Positions 14,905 to 24,042 of a DNA stretch of 64,000 nt are shown one piece after another. The notes under the pieces were generated by a model. It had not been told where the DNA came from. It did no database searches and was given only the letters and a program-made list of their open reading frames with translations. The stretch spans positions 62,001-126,000 of the forward strand of contig NZ_NFHD01000003.1 in NCBI RefSeq assembly GCF_002159185.1, written 5' to 3'. The DNA comes from Gemmiger sp. An87. Its GTDB lineage: Bacteria > Bacillota > Clostridia > Oscillospirales > Ruminococcaceae. Numbering within the stretch: position 1 is the stretch's first letter; each line of letters starts with the position of its first letter. The translations under genes and the position numbers were made by a program.

Positions 14905-16095
14905 ATGGAGCAGATCCGGCAACACCGGGGCGGGCAGCAGGCCGCTCCCGGGCCGACCAAACGTTTTTTTCGGGAGCTGTTTGGCTACCGACTCCCGCCC
15001 ATGGACCTGCCCTTTCTGGTGCTGGTCCTCACTCTGGTGGCCTTCGGGCTGGTGATGCTGTACAGTGCCAGCTATGCAGTGGCCCTCTACCGCCGGAATG
15101 ATGCCTTCGCCTACATCCGGCCGCAGCTGCTGTTCGCGGCGGTGGGACTGATCGCGCTGTATCTGGCCAGCCGGGTGGACTACCACATCTACCACAAGCT
15201 GGCCTGGCCCATGCTGGGCCTTTCGCTGGTGCTGCTGGTGGTGGTGCTCTTCATGCCGGAATACAACGGCTGCAAGCGGTGGATTGTGCTGCCCGGCCTG
15301 GGGACTTTGCAGCCCAGTGAAATTGCAAAATTTTCCGTGATCCTCACCTTCAGCCACATCATCTCGCTGAATCACCAGCGGATGAAGCGGTTTTCGGTGG
15401 GCGTGCTGCCCTTCGCCGCCATTCTGGGGGTGCTGGCGGTGCTCATGCTGCTGGAGCCCCACCTTTCCGGCACCCTGCTGCTGTTCGGCATCGGGGCGGT
15501 GCTCATGTTCGTGGGCGGCACCGGCATGCGCTGGTTTGCCCTGGCAGGCGGGCTGGGGGCGGCGGCCATTGCCGGTGCGGTGATCCTTCTGCCGGATCTG
15601 GTACCCTACGCGGCGGACCGGCTGTCCAGCTGGATCGACCCCTTTTCCGACCCATTGGGCGATGGTCACCAGACCATCCAGAGCCTGTATGCCATCGGCA
15701 GCGGGGGAGCCACCGGTCTGGGACTGGGCAACAGCCGCCAGAAGTACCTGTATGTGCCCGAACCCCAGAATGATTTTATCTTCTCCATCCTCTGCGAGGA
15801 GCTGGGCTTTATCGGGGCCTGCCTGGTCATCCTGTTGTTCGTGCTGCTGCTGTTGCGGGGGGCGGTGATTGCTCTGCGCGCGCCGGACAAATTCGGTGCC
15901 CTGCTCACGGTGGGCTTTGTGGTCCAGGTGGTGATGCAGGCGGTGCTGAACATGGCAGTGGTCACCAATACCATCCCCAACACCGGCATCAGCCTGCCCT
16001 TTTTCTCCTCCGGCGGCACCAGTCTGATGATGCTGCTGGGCGAGATGGGCATTGTGCTCTCGGTGAGCAGGCAGGGCCTGCAGGAAAAATATTAG
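14905..16095 (+). CDS. FtsW/RodA/SpoVE-family peptidoglycan glycosyltransferase
   Basis: 396 residues. SEDS polytopic membrane protein: about ten hydrophobic segments, with KRWIVLPGLGTLQPSEIAKF, LEPHLSGTLLLF, GDGHQTIQSLYAIGSGG, GLGNSRQKYLYVPEPQNDFIFS and NTIPNTGISLPFFSSGGTS. It polymerises glycan strands with a partner class B PBP, whose gene directly precedes it and is split by the element. It is FtsW or its sporulation form SpoVE; sequence alone does not decide. RBS AGGAGG. Confidence 0.95.
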   Translation: MEQIRQHRGGQQAAPGPTKRFFRELFGYRLPPMDLPFLVLVLTLVAFGLVMLYSASYAVALYRRNDAFAYIRPQLLFAAVGLIALYLASRVDYHIYHKLAWPMLGLSLVLLVVVLFMPEYNGCKRWIVLPGLGTLQPSEIAKFSVILTFSHIISLNHQRMKRFSVGVLPFAAILGVLAVLMLLEPHLSGTLLLFGIGAVLMFVGGTGMRWFALAGGLGAAAIAGAVILLPDLVPYAADRLSSWIDPFSDPLGDGHQTIQSLYAIGSGGATGLGLGNSRQKYLYVPEPQNDFIFSILCEELGFIGACLVILLFVLLLLRGAVIALRAPDKFGALLTVGFVVQVVMQAVLNMAVVTNTIPNTGISLPFFSSGGTSLMMLLGEMGIVLSVSRQGLQEKY

Positions 16096-16205
16096 TTTGT
16101 TTTTTCCGTTCCGTCAAAAAGTTTCTCCACTTTTTTCACATCAAAACCCCCGGTCACATACAGTGGGCTAAACGATTGAAAATCCAGCAAAAAGGGGCGA
16201 TTGAT

Positions 16206-17483
16206 GTGGGGGAGTATCTGAAGATTACGGGCGGGCGGCCGCTGTTCGGGCAGGCTGTGGTGCCCGCCGCAAAAAACAGCGTTCTGCCGCTGATTGCAGC
16301 CAGCATGCTGTGCCGGGGCGAAACGATGCTGCGGCAGGCGCCGGCACTGGCGGATGTGGAGCAAAGCCTTGCCATTTACACCGCCCTGGGCGGGCAGGTG
16401 CAGCGTCAGGGCCAGGCGGTTCGCCTGCGGGCAGACGGCGCGCAGGGCAGGGGCATTCTGCCGGACGGCCCGGCCCGGTCCATGCGCAGCTCGGTGTTTT
16501 ATCTGGCCCCGGCTCTGCACCGTTTCGGCCGGGTGCAGATGCCCATGCCCGGCGGCTGCAAACTGGGGCCACGGCCCATTGACATCCATCTGGAGGGCCT
16601 GAGCCGCATGGGCGCCCAGACCCAGTGGGAGGACGGCCAGCTGGTGCTCACCGCGCCCCGGGGCCTGCATGGGGTGGACTACGCCCTGCGGCTGCCCAGC
16701 GTGGGGGCCACCGAGACGCTGCTCATGGCGGCGGTGCTGGCCAAGGGCGAAACGGTGCTGCGGGGCACGGCCCGGGAACCGGAGATCGTGGACCTGGCGG
16801 AGTATCTGTGTGCCTGCGGGGCCTCGGTACAGGGGGCGGGCAGCCCGGTAATTCGGGTGCAGGGCAGGCCGGAGCTGCAGGGCGCCGCCTACACCCCCAT
16901 CCCGGACCGGATCTATGCCGCCACTCTGGCTGCGGCTGTGGCCAGCGCGGGCGGCCAGGTGCGCATCCAGGGCTGCCCGGCGGAATTTCTGGAGCCGGTG
17001 CTGGTAGTGCTGGAGCTGGCGGGCTGCGGGGTGCAGCGGCTGGACCGGGCCTTCCTGGTGGAGCGCAGCCGGACCCTGAAAGGGGTGGGCCGGGTGTACA
17101 CCGGGGTGTATCCGGCCTTCTGCACCGATGCCGCCCCGGTGGTGGCCGCGGCTCTGCTGTGCGCCGCGGGCCGCAGCGCCGTGGAGGATACGGTGTTTGA
17201 AAACCGCTTTGCCTGCGCCGCGGGCTTTGCGGCCATGGGGGCACAGGCCTGCCGGGCGGGCCGGGCCGTGGAGATCACCGGGGTGCGGCGGCTCACCGGC
17301 GCAAAGGTGCAGGGAAGTGACCTGCGGGGCACCGCCGCCCTGGTGGTGGCGGCGCTGGCGGCGAGCGGAGAGAGCCAGGTGTTCGGCCTGGAACACCTGC
17401 GCCGGGGCTATCTGGGCCTGCCCGCCACCCTGCAAAGTCTGGGGGCGAAGGTGCAGCTGGCGCTACAGGAGGACGAGGAGTGA
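16206..17483 (+). CDS. murA: UDP-N-acetylglucosamine 1-carboxyvinyltransferase (MurA)
   Basis: 425 residues. Transfers enolpyruvate from PEP to UDP-GlcNAc, the first committed step of peptidoglycan synthesis. The start region shows LKITGGRPLFGQAVVPAAKNSVLPLIAA, and the fosfomycin-target Cys lies in PGGCKLGPRPIDIH. I chose GTG 16206 because AAAAAGGGG sits 8 bases upstream; a TTG at 16176 would add 10 atypical residues. Located between ftsW and ftsZ in the dcw region. Confidence 0.95.
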   Translation: MGEYLKITGGRPLFGQAVVPAAKNSVLPLIAASMLCRGETMLRQAPALADVEQSLAIYTALGGQVQRQGQAVRLRADGAQGRGILPDGPARSMRSSVFYLAPALHRFGRVQMPMPGGCKLGPRPIDIHLEGLSRMGAQTQWEDGQLVLTAPRGLHGVDYALRLPSVGATETLLMAAVLAKGETVLRGTAREPEIVDLAEYLCACGASVQGAGSPVIRVQGRPELQGAAYTPIPDRIYAATLAAAVASAGGQVRIQGCPAEFLEPVLVVLELAGCGVQRLDRAFLVERSRTLKGVGRVYTGVYPAFCTDAAPVVAAALLCAAGRSAVEDTVFENRFACAAGFAAMGAQACRAGRAVEITGVRRLTGAKVQGSDLRGTAALVVAALAASGESQVFGLEHLRRGYLGLPATLQSLGAKVQLALQEDEE

Positions 17484-17536
17484 CAGCATCTCCCCGAATC
17501 TGTGGAAAAAACTGTGAAATGGCCGCATTCTTGCAC

Positions 17537-17565
17537 TTGAATTTGTTCGCATTATCTGGTACTCT
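17537..17565 (+). promoter_or_regulatory. possible ftsZ promoter
   Basis: TTGAAT (17537-17542), 17 bases, TACTCT (17560-17565), in an AT-rich part of the 190-base gap before ftsZ. The -10 is weak. Confidence 0.35.
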
Positions 17566-17673
17566 ATTAATAGCTGTATTGATAATTATAGTGGCCCATG
17601 TATGCCCGGCGCTCTCTGCGCTGGGGCACGGCCTGATCAAATAGACGGAATAATACTTTAGGGGGAAGTTTCA

Positions 17674-18837
17674 ATGGCATTCGTTCTCGATGAAGAGATG
17701 CAGAATATCACAAACATCAAGGTAATCGGCGTGGGCGGCGGCGGCGGCAACGCCGTGAACCGCATGGTGGAGGCCGGTCTTCAGGGCGTGGAGTTCATCG
17801 CCATGAACACCGACCAGCAGGCCCTGCTCAAGAGCCACGCGACCCAGAAGGTGCAGCTGGGCGCAAAGCTGACCAAGGGCCGCGGCGCGGGCGCTGATCC
17901 CGAGATCGGCCAGCGTGCCGCCGAGGAAAGCAAGGATGAGATCGCCAGCGCGCTGAAGGGCGCTCAGATGGCCTTCATCACCGCCGGTATGGGCGGCGGC
18001 ACAGGCACCGGCGCTGCTCCCGTGGTGGCTGAGGTTGCCCACGAGCTGGGCATCCTGACCGTTGGCATCGTGACCAAGCCCTTCGCCTTTGAGGGCCGCC
18101 GCAAGATGAGCCTGGCCGAACAGGGCATCACCGCGCTGCTCATGCATGTGGACAGCCTGATCGTGATCCCCAACGAGCGCCTGAAACTGATCAGCCAGGA
18201 GAAGATCACCCTGATGAACGCTTTCGAGGCGGCCGACAACGTGCTGCGTCAGGGCGTGGAGAGCATCTCCAGCCTGATCAACATTCCCGCCTTCATCAAC
18301 CTGGACTTTGCCGACGTGCGCAGCATCATGAAGGACGCCGGTTACGCCCACATGGGCGTGGGCAGCGCCAAGGGTGCGGGCAAGGCGGAGAACGCGGCCA
18401 AGGCGGCCATTTCCAGCCCGCTGCTGGAGACCAGCATCTCCGGCGCCCGGGGCGTTATCATCAACATCACCTCTTCTCCGGACATCGGCCTGGAGGAGGT
18501 GGAGCAGGCTTCCAGCCTGATCACCCAGTCCGCTCATCCGGATGCAAACATCATCTGGGGTACCGCGTTCGACGAGAGCATGTCCGACGAGATGCGCGTG
18601 ACCGTGGTGGCCACCGGCTTCGAGAACGTGGGCAGCAACGTGCCCGTGCCCGAGCGTCCGGCAGCCTCCAGCTCCACCGGTATGCCTTCCGCGGTGTTCA
18701 GCAGTGATTCCAGCGCTTCCAGTGTGAGCAGCTCCACTGCTTCCGGCAGCACCGGTGCTAGCACCAGCAGCACGGAGGATGACGATGACCGGGATTATTT
18801 CGATCAGATCATGGGCCTTTTGAACAAGCGCAAATAA
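17674..18837 (+). CDS. ftsZ: cell division protein FtsZ
   Basis: 387 residues. GTPase that forms the division ring. Domains: GTP-binding (about 10-190) with [13 protein letters not shown], the tubulin signature [10 protein letters not shown] and NTDQQAL; the activating T7 loop [13 protein letters not shown]; the C-terminal domain to about 325; then a Ser/Thr/Ala-rich linker and a tail ending [26 protein letters not shown] before ATG. It serves as the in-window reference for the divergent FtsZ-like protein of the element. Confidence 0.98.
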   Translation: MAFVLDEEMQNITNIKVIGVGGGGGNAVNRMVEAGLQGVEFIAMNTDQQALLKSHATQKVQLGAKLTKGRGAGADPEIGQRAAEESKDEIASALKGAQMAFITAGMGGGTGTGAAPVVAEVAHELGILTVGIVTKPFAFEGRRKMSLAEQGITALLMHVDSLIVIPNERLKLISQEKITLMNAFEAADNVLRQGVESISSLINIPAFINLDFADVRSIMKDAGYAHMGVGSAKGAGKAENAAKAAISSPLLETSISGARGVIINITSSPDIGLEEVEQASSLITQSAHPDANIIWGTAFDESMSDEMRVTVVATGFENVGSNVPVPERPAASSSTGMPSAVFSSDSSASSVSSSTASGSTGASTSSTEDDDDRDYFDQIMGLLNKRK

Positions 18838-18851
18838 ACATCGAAGTTTCG

Positions 18852-18881
18852 GGCCCCGCGGCATTTTTGTGCCGCGGGGCC
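18852..18881 (+). terminator. strong hairpin after ftsZ
   Basis: A 12-bp perfect GC stem (18852-18863 with 18870-18881) followed by a weak T-rich tract. Partial terminator or mRNA end. Confidence 0.6.
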
Positions 18882-18921
18882 AGTGTTTCTTGCGGAAATA
18901 ACAGCGAGGAGGGGCTGCCCT

Positions 18922-19905
18922 ATGGCAGAGCAGCAAAAGCCGGGCGAATTCAAAACAGCAGTGGTGGGAGGCTTCAAAAAAGCCGATGTACTGGCCTATA
19001 TTGAGCAGCTTACCGCCCAGAACCAGGCGGAAAAACAGGCGCAGCAGCAGGCGGCGGACAAGCTGCGCCAGGAAGTGGAGCAGCTGAAAAAGGATAAGCA
19101 GCTCCTGGTGGATAAGACCCGGGAGGTGTGCGACAAGCTGGCCGCCCAGGAAAAGCTTACCGCCCAGGAGACCGAGCGGGCCAGCGGTCTGGCAAGCCAG
19201 CTGCTCAGTGCCCGGGAAAACGCCGATACATATCAGAAGCGCCTCTGCGCCAAGGAGCAGGAGGCGGTGGTGCTGCGGGCCGACCTGCAGAACCTGCAGC
19301 AGCTGCTGGCCAGCCGCCAGCAGGAGGTGGAGCAGGCCCGCCAGGCGGTGGAAGAGGAAAAGCAGGCCTGCGCCCGTCAGCTGGATCAGCAGCAGGCAAG
19401 CTTCCGGGAAAAGAGCGAGCAGCAGGCCGCCGAGCTGATGAAAAGCGTAGAGGAGCGGGGCCGCAGTCTGGACCGGCGCTTCCAGGAGCTGGAGGAGAAA
19501 AAGCTGGCCCAGCGCCAGCAGCTGGCCGCCGAGCGGCAGCGTCAGTTGGACTACGCCCGTGCCGAGCAGGCACGTCTGGCCGAGAGCAGCCGCCGGGTGG
19601 CCGACAGCATCCGGGAGCTGCGTCAGCAGCTGGCCCAGGTGGATGCCCAGATCAATCAGGCAGCCCAGCAGCTGCAGCAGGCCACCGGCAGCATCTACGA
19701 CGCGCTGGGCGAGACACAGCAGAGCCTGGACCGGCTGGAAAGCCAGGCGGCCCGGTATCCCCAGTCCGATCCGGCAGGCAAGCCCCGGCATGCGGCGGCA
19801 GCGCCCAAGGCGCACAAAAATCCCGAGCAGCCGCCCAAGCCCCCGAAGGTGCCCTCCCGCAGCCAGAATCTTCTGGACCTGCTGGACAAGCTGCTGCAAA
19901 AGTAA
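18922..19905 (+). CDS. DivIVA-like coiled-coil protein
   Basis: 327 residues. The N-terminus FKTAVVGGFKKADVLAYIEQL resembles the membrane-binding DivIVA start. A long Gln/Glu/Arg-rich coiled coil runs from about 25 to 275, then a Pro/Lys-rich linker and a short helix LLDLLDKLLQK. Probable cell-pole or septum scaffold, in keeping with its place after ftsZ. Start ATG 18922 after GAGGAGGGG. Confidence 0.75.
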   Translation: MAEQQKPGEFKTAVVGGFKKADVLAYIEQLTAQNQAEKQAQQQAADKLRQEVEQLKKDKQLLVDKTREVCDKLAAQEKLTAQETERASGLASQLLSARENADTYQKRLCAKEQEAVVLRADLQNLQQLLASRQQEVEQARQAVEEEKQACARQLDQQQASFREKSEQQAAELMKSVEERGRSLDRRFQELEEKKLAQRQQLAAERQRQLDYARAEQARLAESSRRVADSIRELRQQLAQVDAQINQAAQQLQQATGSIYDALGETQQSLDRLESQAARYPQSDPAGKPRHAAAAPKAHKNPEQPPKPPKVPSRSQNLLDLLDKLLQK

Positions 19906-19916
19906 AGGATAGAAAG

Positions 19917-19955
19917 AAAAAAGCATGGAACGGAAAATCCGTTCCATGCTTTTTG
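19917..19955. terminator. bidirectional terminator
   Basis: A 14-bp perfect stem (19921-19934 with 19938-19951), A run before and T run after. Serves the DivIVA-like gene and the minus-strand HD gene. Confidence 0.88.
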
Positions 19956-19982
19956 TGTTTTGGGGGAAGAAGCGGCGGCCGG

Positions 19983-20561
19983 TCAGTGGCGGCCGGTGCC
20001 CTTTTCCATCAGATAGGTGGCGCTCAGATCCGCCATATGCAGCTTCACCGCCATCGGGTAGGCGTCGTAGGCCTGGCTGATGGCCCAGCTGCCGCCCCGG
20101 GCCGCGTCGTCAAAGCCGCCCATGTGCCAGCGGATGGCCACCGCCTCGGCGGGCTTGAGCCGCACAAAGCGCTCGATGAGAAACACGCTCTTCTCGCCGT
20201 GGCCGTAGGGGAACTGGTCCTCCACGTTGAAGGTGGGAACCTTTTCCCACTGACCGGTGGCTTCGTTCTTCACGTTGCGGGTGCCCGCCTTGTAATAGTT
20301 GGCCTTGCACAGATCGTGGAGCAGGGTGCACAGGGTCACGCTCTCCAGATTATCCACGCCTTCCTCATAAAAGCGGTCCATATAGGCCTGATAGACGTTC
20401 AGGCTGTGCATCACCAGGCCCTGCTCACAGGCCCCGTGAAACCGGGTGGAAGCAGGTGCGCGGAAGAAATCGGTACTGGCCAGCCATTCCAGCAGCTTGT
20501 CCACGCCGTGGCGCTGCACCTGGCTGGAAAGCAGGCTGCAAAAATCCTCCTGGTAGCCCAT
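19983..20561 (-). CDS. HD-domain protein
   Basis: 192 residues. HD phosphohydrolase motif: the His of HGACEQGLVMHSLNVY and the HD pair in LLHDLCKANYY, with later His/Asp (RWHMGG, HMADL) completing a metal site. Likely a nucleotide phosphohydrolase; target unknown. Its ATG overlaps the stop of the YdbC-like gene (TAATG), so the pair is coupled. The linked ssDNA-binding-type protein hints at nucleic-acid or nucleotide work. Confidence 0.8.
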   Translation of the reverse strand: MGYQEDFCSLLSSQVQRHGVDKLLEWLASTDFFRAPASTRFHGACEQGLVMHSLNVYQAYMDRFYEEGVDNLESVTLCTLLHDLCKANYYKAGTRNVKNEATGQWEKVPTFNVEDQFPYGHGEKSVFLIERFVRLKPAEAVAIRWHMGGFDDAARGGSWAISQAYDAYPMAVKLHMADLSATYLMEKGTGRH

Positions 20562-20782
20562 TACAGCTCCAGCTCTTCCAGGATGCCCTTCAGGATGGCC
20601 ATCTCGTCGTGGCTCAGGCTGATGCCCTTGCCCATCTTGGTGCCGTCCGGGGACCAGTCGCGGATGTCGTACTTGGGCTCGCGGTCGTTCCAACTCACCA
20701 TGTTCAGCTGGCGCTCCCAGCCGTTGGCGCTCTGGGACAGCACAGCGATGCGTTCGGTGATCTCATATTTGAATTCTGCCAT
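20561..20782 (-). CDS. YdbC/PC4-like protein
   Basis: 73 residues: MAEFKYEITERIAVLS, GWERQLNMVSWN, PKYDIRDWSPDGTKMGKGIS. This matches the YdbC family, with a PC4-like ssDNA-binding fold described for the Lactococcus protein. I chose the ATG at 20782 since GGAAGGATA lies just upstream and the family starts there. First gene of a two-gene minus operon with the HD protein. Confidence 0.8.
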   Translation of the reverse strand: MAEFKYEITERIAVLSQSANGWERQLNMVSWNDREPKYDIRDWSPDGTKMGKGISLSHDEMAILKGILEELEL

Positions 20783-20923
20783 GGAAAAATATCCTTCCTT
20801 CATCCATAATTTGAAGAGGCAAAACGCCCCCCTTGGGTGTTTATCAGACCTTATTGTAATGGATGAAGGGCAAGAATGCAAGCCCTAACTGGTAAAATCA
20901 GGGCGGAGAAGCCGGGCGGAACC

Positions 20924-21154
20924 TCAGCCCCGGGGAAACTCTTCCTTGCTTCTCTGCTTGCTGCGCACCGTGGCGCCGCTTTCCACCCAGCCCTCGGGGC
21001 CGGGCGCAGCCTGCTGGCCGGTGTAGGCCAGGTCCGGCTGCAGAGCTCCCTCGGCCCGGGCTTGCTGTGCGTTGCGGGATGGCCCGATGCTGCCGGAGGC
21101 GCCGGTTTGGCGGCGGTGCGGTTTGGCGGATGAAGCGGTTTGTTTGCGTGACAT
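20924..21154 (-). CDS. small basic hypothetical protein
   Basis: 76 residues, rich in Gln, Ala, Gly, Ser and Arg, with low complexity and no hydrophobic core, so probably disordered. A strong RBS (AAGGAGGTGACC) 4-6 bases before ATG supports expression. It does not show the SASP germination-protease motif. Unknown function. Confidence 0.5.
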   Translation of the reverse strand: MSRKQTASSAKPHRRQTGASGSIGPSRNAQQARAEGALQPDLAYTGQQAAPGPEGWVESGATVRSKQRSKEEFPRG

Positions 21155-21206
21155 TGTGGTCACCTCCTTGCCCTTAGCCTGCCCCGGCAGACACTTTGTT
21201 ATGCCA

Positions 21207-21235
21207 TTGGAAATCCCGGTGGGCCGTGCTATAAT
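21207..21235 (+). promoter_or_regulatory. promoter of molybdenum hydroxylase operon
   Basis: TTGGAA (21207-21212), 17 bases, TATAAT (21230-21235), about 80 bases before the ATG at 21316. Confidence 0.6.
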
Positions 21236-21315
21236 AACACCAGGAAAAACGGCGTACCGCAAGGCATGCCGGACAAAGGGCCGGAGAGCCCTTTGCGGAG
21301 GGAGGAAGAGAAAGG

Positions 21316-24042
21316 ATGACCCAGGTTCGATTTGAATTGAACGGCAGCCCGGTCACCGCCCGGGACGAGGGCCAGAGCCTGCTGCAGTACCTGCGGGGCA
21401 CGGCCTGCCTGAACGGAGCCAAGAACGGCTGCGGCACCGGCCAGTGCGGGGCCTGCACGGTTTTGTTGGACGGGCGGCCGGTGCGCTCCTGCGTGACGCC
21501 GCTGGCCCGTGTGGAGGGCAAAGCAGTGCTCACCATCGAGGGCCTCAAGGGGCCGGACGGCGGCCTGCATCCCATCCAGAAGGCCTTTCTGGATGTGGGT
21601 GCGGTGCAGTGCGGCTTTTGTACTCCTGGCATGGTGCTGGCCACCAAGGCCCTGCTGGATCGGGTACCGGACCCCACTGAGGAGCAGATCTGCCAGGCGC
21701 TGGCGGTCAACTACTGCCGCTGCACCGGCTATGTGAAGATCATTGAGGCGGTGCGTCTGGCGGCTGCCCGGCTGCGGGGCGAAGAGCCCGGCGCGGACTG
21801 GGCCCGCACCAAGGAGCACACCACCCTGATCGGGGCCGAGGGGGAGAAGCAGCCCGCTCCCGGCCGGGTGCTGGGGCACGCTTTGTGGGACGTGGACGGC
21901 CCGGCAAAGGCGGACGGCTCCCTGCAATACTGCAACGATATGACCCGTCCGGACATGCTGTTTGGCGCCTTTGTGTGGGCGCCTGCCCCGGCAGGACGGC
22001 TGCGGGCGCTGGAGCTGGACCAGGCCCGGACCATGCCCGGTGTGTACGATATCCTCACCGGCGAACGGGTCCCCGGCGACAATCACCTGGGAACCTTTGA
22101 GCGGGAGCAGCCGGTTTTCTGCACCGAGCGCTTTGCCTTCCTGGGCGACATGCTGGCCCTTGTGCTGGCGGACACCGAGGACCACGCCCGTGCCGCCGCA
22201 AAAGCGGTCCGGGTGGAGTGGGACCAGGTGCCGGGGGTGTACACCATCCGTCAGGGCCTGGAAGAGGGGGCCATTCTGGCCCAGAACGGCCGGACGGTGG
22301 GCGACCTGGACCAGGCCCGGACCCGCAGCGCCGCCTCGGTGGGGGCAAACTACCAGCTGGAGCGGGTGGAGCACGGCTGCCTGGAGCCGGAGTGCGCCCT
22401 GGCCTGCTACGAGCAGGGCCTGCTCACCGTATATGCCACCACCCAGTCGCCCTTTGAAATCCGCCGGATGCTGGCGGCCATCCTGGCCCTGCCCGAGGAG
22501 CAGGTGCGGGTGGTGGGCACCCAGCTGGGCGGAGCCTTCGGCAGCAAGTGCGACGCCCACGTGGAGGCAGCTGCCGCCGTGGCCTGTGCGGTCACCGGCC
22601 GCCCGGTGAAGGTGACGCTGGACCGGCGGGAATCCCTGCTGCTGTCCACCAAGCGTCACGCCTTCGAGACCAGCTACCGGGTGGATGTGGACAGCGAAGG
22701 CCACATCCTGGGCCTGGATGCCCAGCTGTGCAGCGACGCAGGCCCCTACGACAACCTGAGCACCGGCGTGCTGATGCAGGCCTGCATCTTTGCGGGCGGA
22801 CCCTACCAGATCCCCAACCTGCGGGTGGAGGGCAAGGCGGTGCGCACCAACAACGTGCTGGGCGGCGCCTTCCGGGGCTTCGGCATCAACCAGGGTGCCA
22901 TCTGCATCGAGACCATGCTGGACGAGGCGGCCCGCAAGCTGGGCATGGACCCCTTTGAGATTCGCCGCCGCAATGCGCTGCGGCCCGGTGCGTCCACCGT
23001 GGGCGGCGAGGTGCTGCGCCACAGCGTGGGCCTGCTGGAAACCATCGACGCCTGCGAGCGGCTCACCAAACAGGCGCTGGAGGAATACCGGCCCCGCTAT
23101 CCCCAGGGCAGCAAGGTGCTGGGCGTTGGCGTGGCCAGCGGCTTCAAGAACGTGGGCGTGGGCAAGGGCGTGCCGGACGACGGAGGCTGCATCCTGACCA
23201 TCTGCGAGGACGGACGGCTGCGCATGCAGGTTTCCGGCATCGACATGGGCCAGGGCTTCCGCACTGCCATGCTGCAGCTGTGCGCCGAGGCCACCGGCTT
23301 TGACCCGGACCAGATCGACGTGTTCTGCGGCGATACCTCCGCCACCCTGCCCCACGGCCAGGCGGTGAGCGAGCGTCAGACCCTGAACTCCGGCCGGGCG
23401 GTGGTGGAAGCGGCCGCCCGCTTAAAGGAGGTCTGTGAAAAAGACCCCTGGCAGCCGGGCCAGCGGCGCAGCGCCCAGTACCGGTTTGTGGCCCCGCCCA
23501 CCTACAAGCTGGAGGATGAGCGGGCCCGCCGGGAGGAGGGCGAGAACTATCGCAACTACCCGGCCTATGCCTATACCACGCAGGCAGCCCTGGTGGAGGT
23601 GGACAAGGCCACCGGCCAGGTGCGGGTGCTGAAGGTAATTGCCGCCCACGATGTGGGCCGGGCCATTAACCCCCATATCATTGAGGGCCAGATCCAGGGC
23701 AGCTGCTCCATGGGCATCGGCTATGCGCTGCAGGAGCAGTTCCCCAGCGAGAAGGGCGTGCCCCTGAAGCTGCGGTATGACCAGCTGGGTCTGCCGCGGG
23801 CGGGCGAGACCCCGGACTATGAGATCGCTCTGGTGGAAGACCCGGAGCCGCTGGGACCCTTTGGGGCCAAGGGCATCTCCGAGGTGGCCACCGTGCCCAT
23901 GACCCCGGCGGTGCTCAATGCCATTTACGACGCGGTGGGCGTGCGCATTCGCACCCTGCCCGCCACACCGCAGCGTATTCTGGAAGCGCTGGCACAACAA
24001 GAGAAAACCGAGGAGGCAGTTTGCAATGAACGCTTATTTTAA
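21316..24042 (+). CDS. molybdenum hydroxylase, fused 2Fe-2S and molybdopterin subunits (aldehyde oxidoreductase/xanthine dehydrogenase family)
   Basis: 908 residues, the size and layout of Desulfovibrio aldehyde oxidoreductase. First 2Fe-2S domain (GCGTGQCGACTVLLDG, about 38-55), second 2Fe-2S domain (QCGFCTPGM and NYCRCTGY, about 98-140), then the molybdopterin domains (190-900) with QSPFEIRRM, GGAFGSKCDAH, GGAFRGFGINQGA and, near the end, GPFGAKGISE with its catalytic Glu. No FAD subunit is fused or adjacent. Substrate could be an aldehyde, purine or N-heterocycle. Overlaps the downstream cysteine hydrolase by 17 bases. Confidence 0.85.
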   Translation: MTQVRFELNGSPVTARDEGQSLLQYLRGTACLNGAKNGCGTGQCGACTVLLDGRPVRSCVTPLARVEGKAVLTIEGLKGPDGGLHPIQKAFLDVGAVQCGFCTPGMVLATKALLDRVPDPTEEQICQALAVNYCRCTGYVKIIEAVRLAAARLRGEEPGADWARTKEHTTLIGAEGEKQPAPGRVLGHALWDVDGPAKADGSLQYCNDMTRPDMLFGAFVWAPAPAGRLRALELDQARTMPGVYDILTGERVPGDNHLGTFEREQPVFCTERFAFLGDMLALVLADTEDHARAAAKAVRVEWDQVPGVYTIRQGLEEGAILAQNGRTVGDLDQARTRSAASVGANYQLERVEHGCLEPECALACYEQGLLTVYATTQSPFEIRRMLAAILALPEEQVRVVGTQLGGAFGSKCDAHVEAAAAVACAVTGRPVKVTLDRRESLLLSTKRHAFETSYRVDVDSEGHILGLDAQLCSDAGPYDNLSTGVLMQACIFAGGPYQIPNLRVEGKAVRTNNVLGGAFRGFGINQGAICIETMLDEAARKLGMDPFEIRRRNALRPGASTVGGEVLRHSVGLLETIDACERLTKQALEEYRPRYPQGSKVLGVGVASGFKNVGVGKGVPDDGGCILTICEDGRLRMQVSGIDMGQGFRTAMLQLCAEATGFDPDQIDVFCGDTSATLPHGQAVSERQTLNSGRAVVEAAARLKEVCEKDPWQPGQRRSAQYRFVAPPTYKLEDERARREEGENYRNYPAYAYTTQAALVEVDKATGQVRVLKVIAAHDVGRAINPHIIEGQIQGSCSMGIGYALQEQFPSEKGVPLKLRYDQLGLPRAGETPDYEIALVEDPEPLGPFGAKGISEVATVPMTPAVLNAIYDAVGVRIRTLPATPQRILEALAQQEKTEEAVCNERLF

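Noticed and set aside
17671-19947. Long minus-strand frame opposite ftsZ and the DivIVA-like gene
   Set aside because: Leu/His/Gly-rich antisense shadow without family features; the plus strand holds clear genes.
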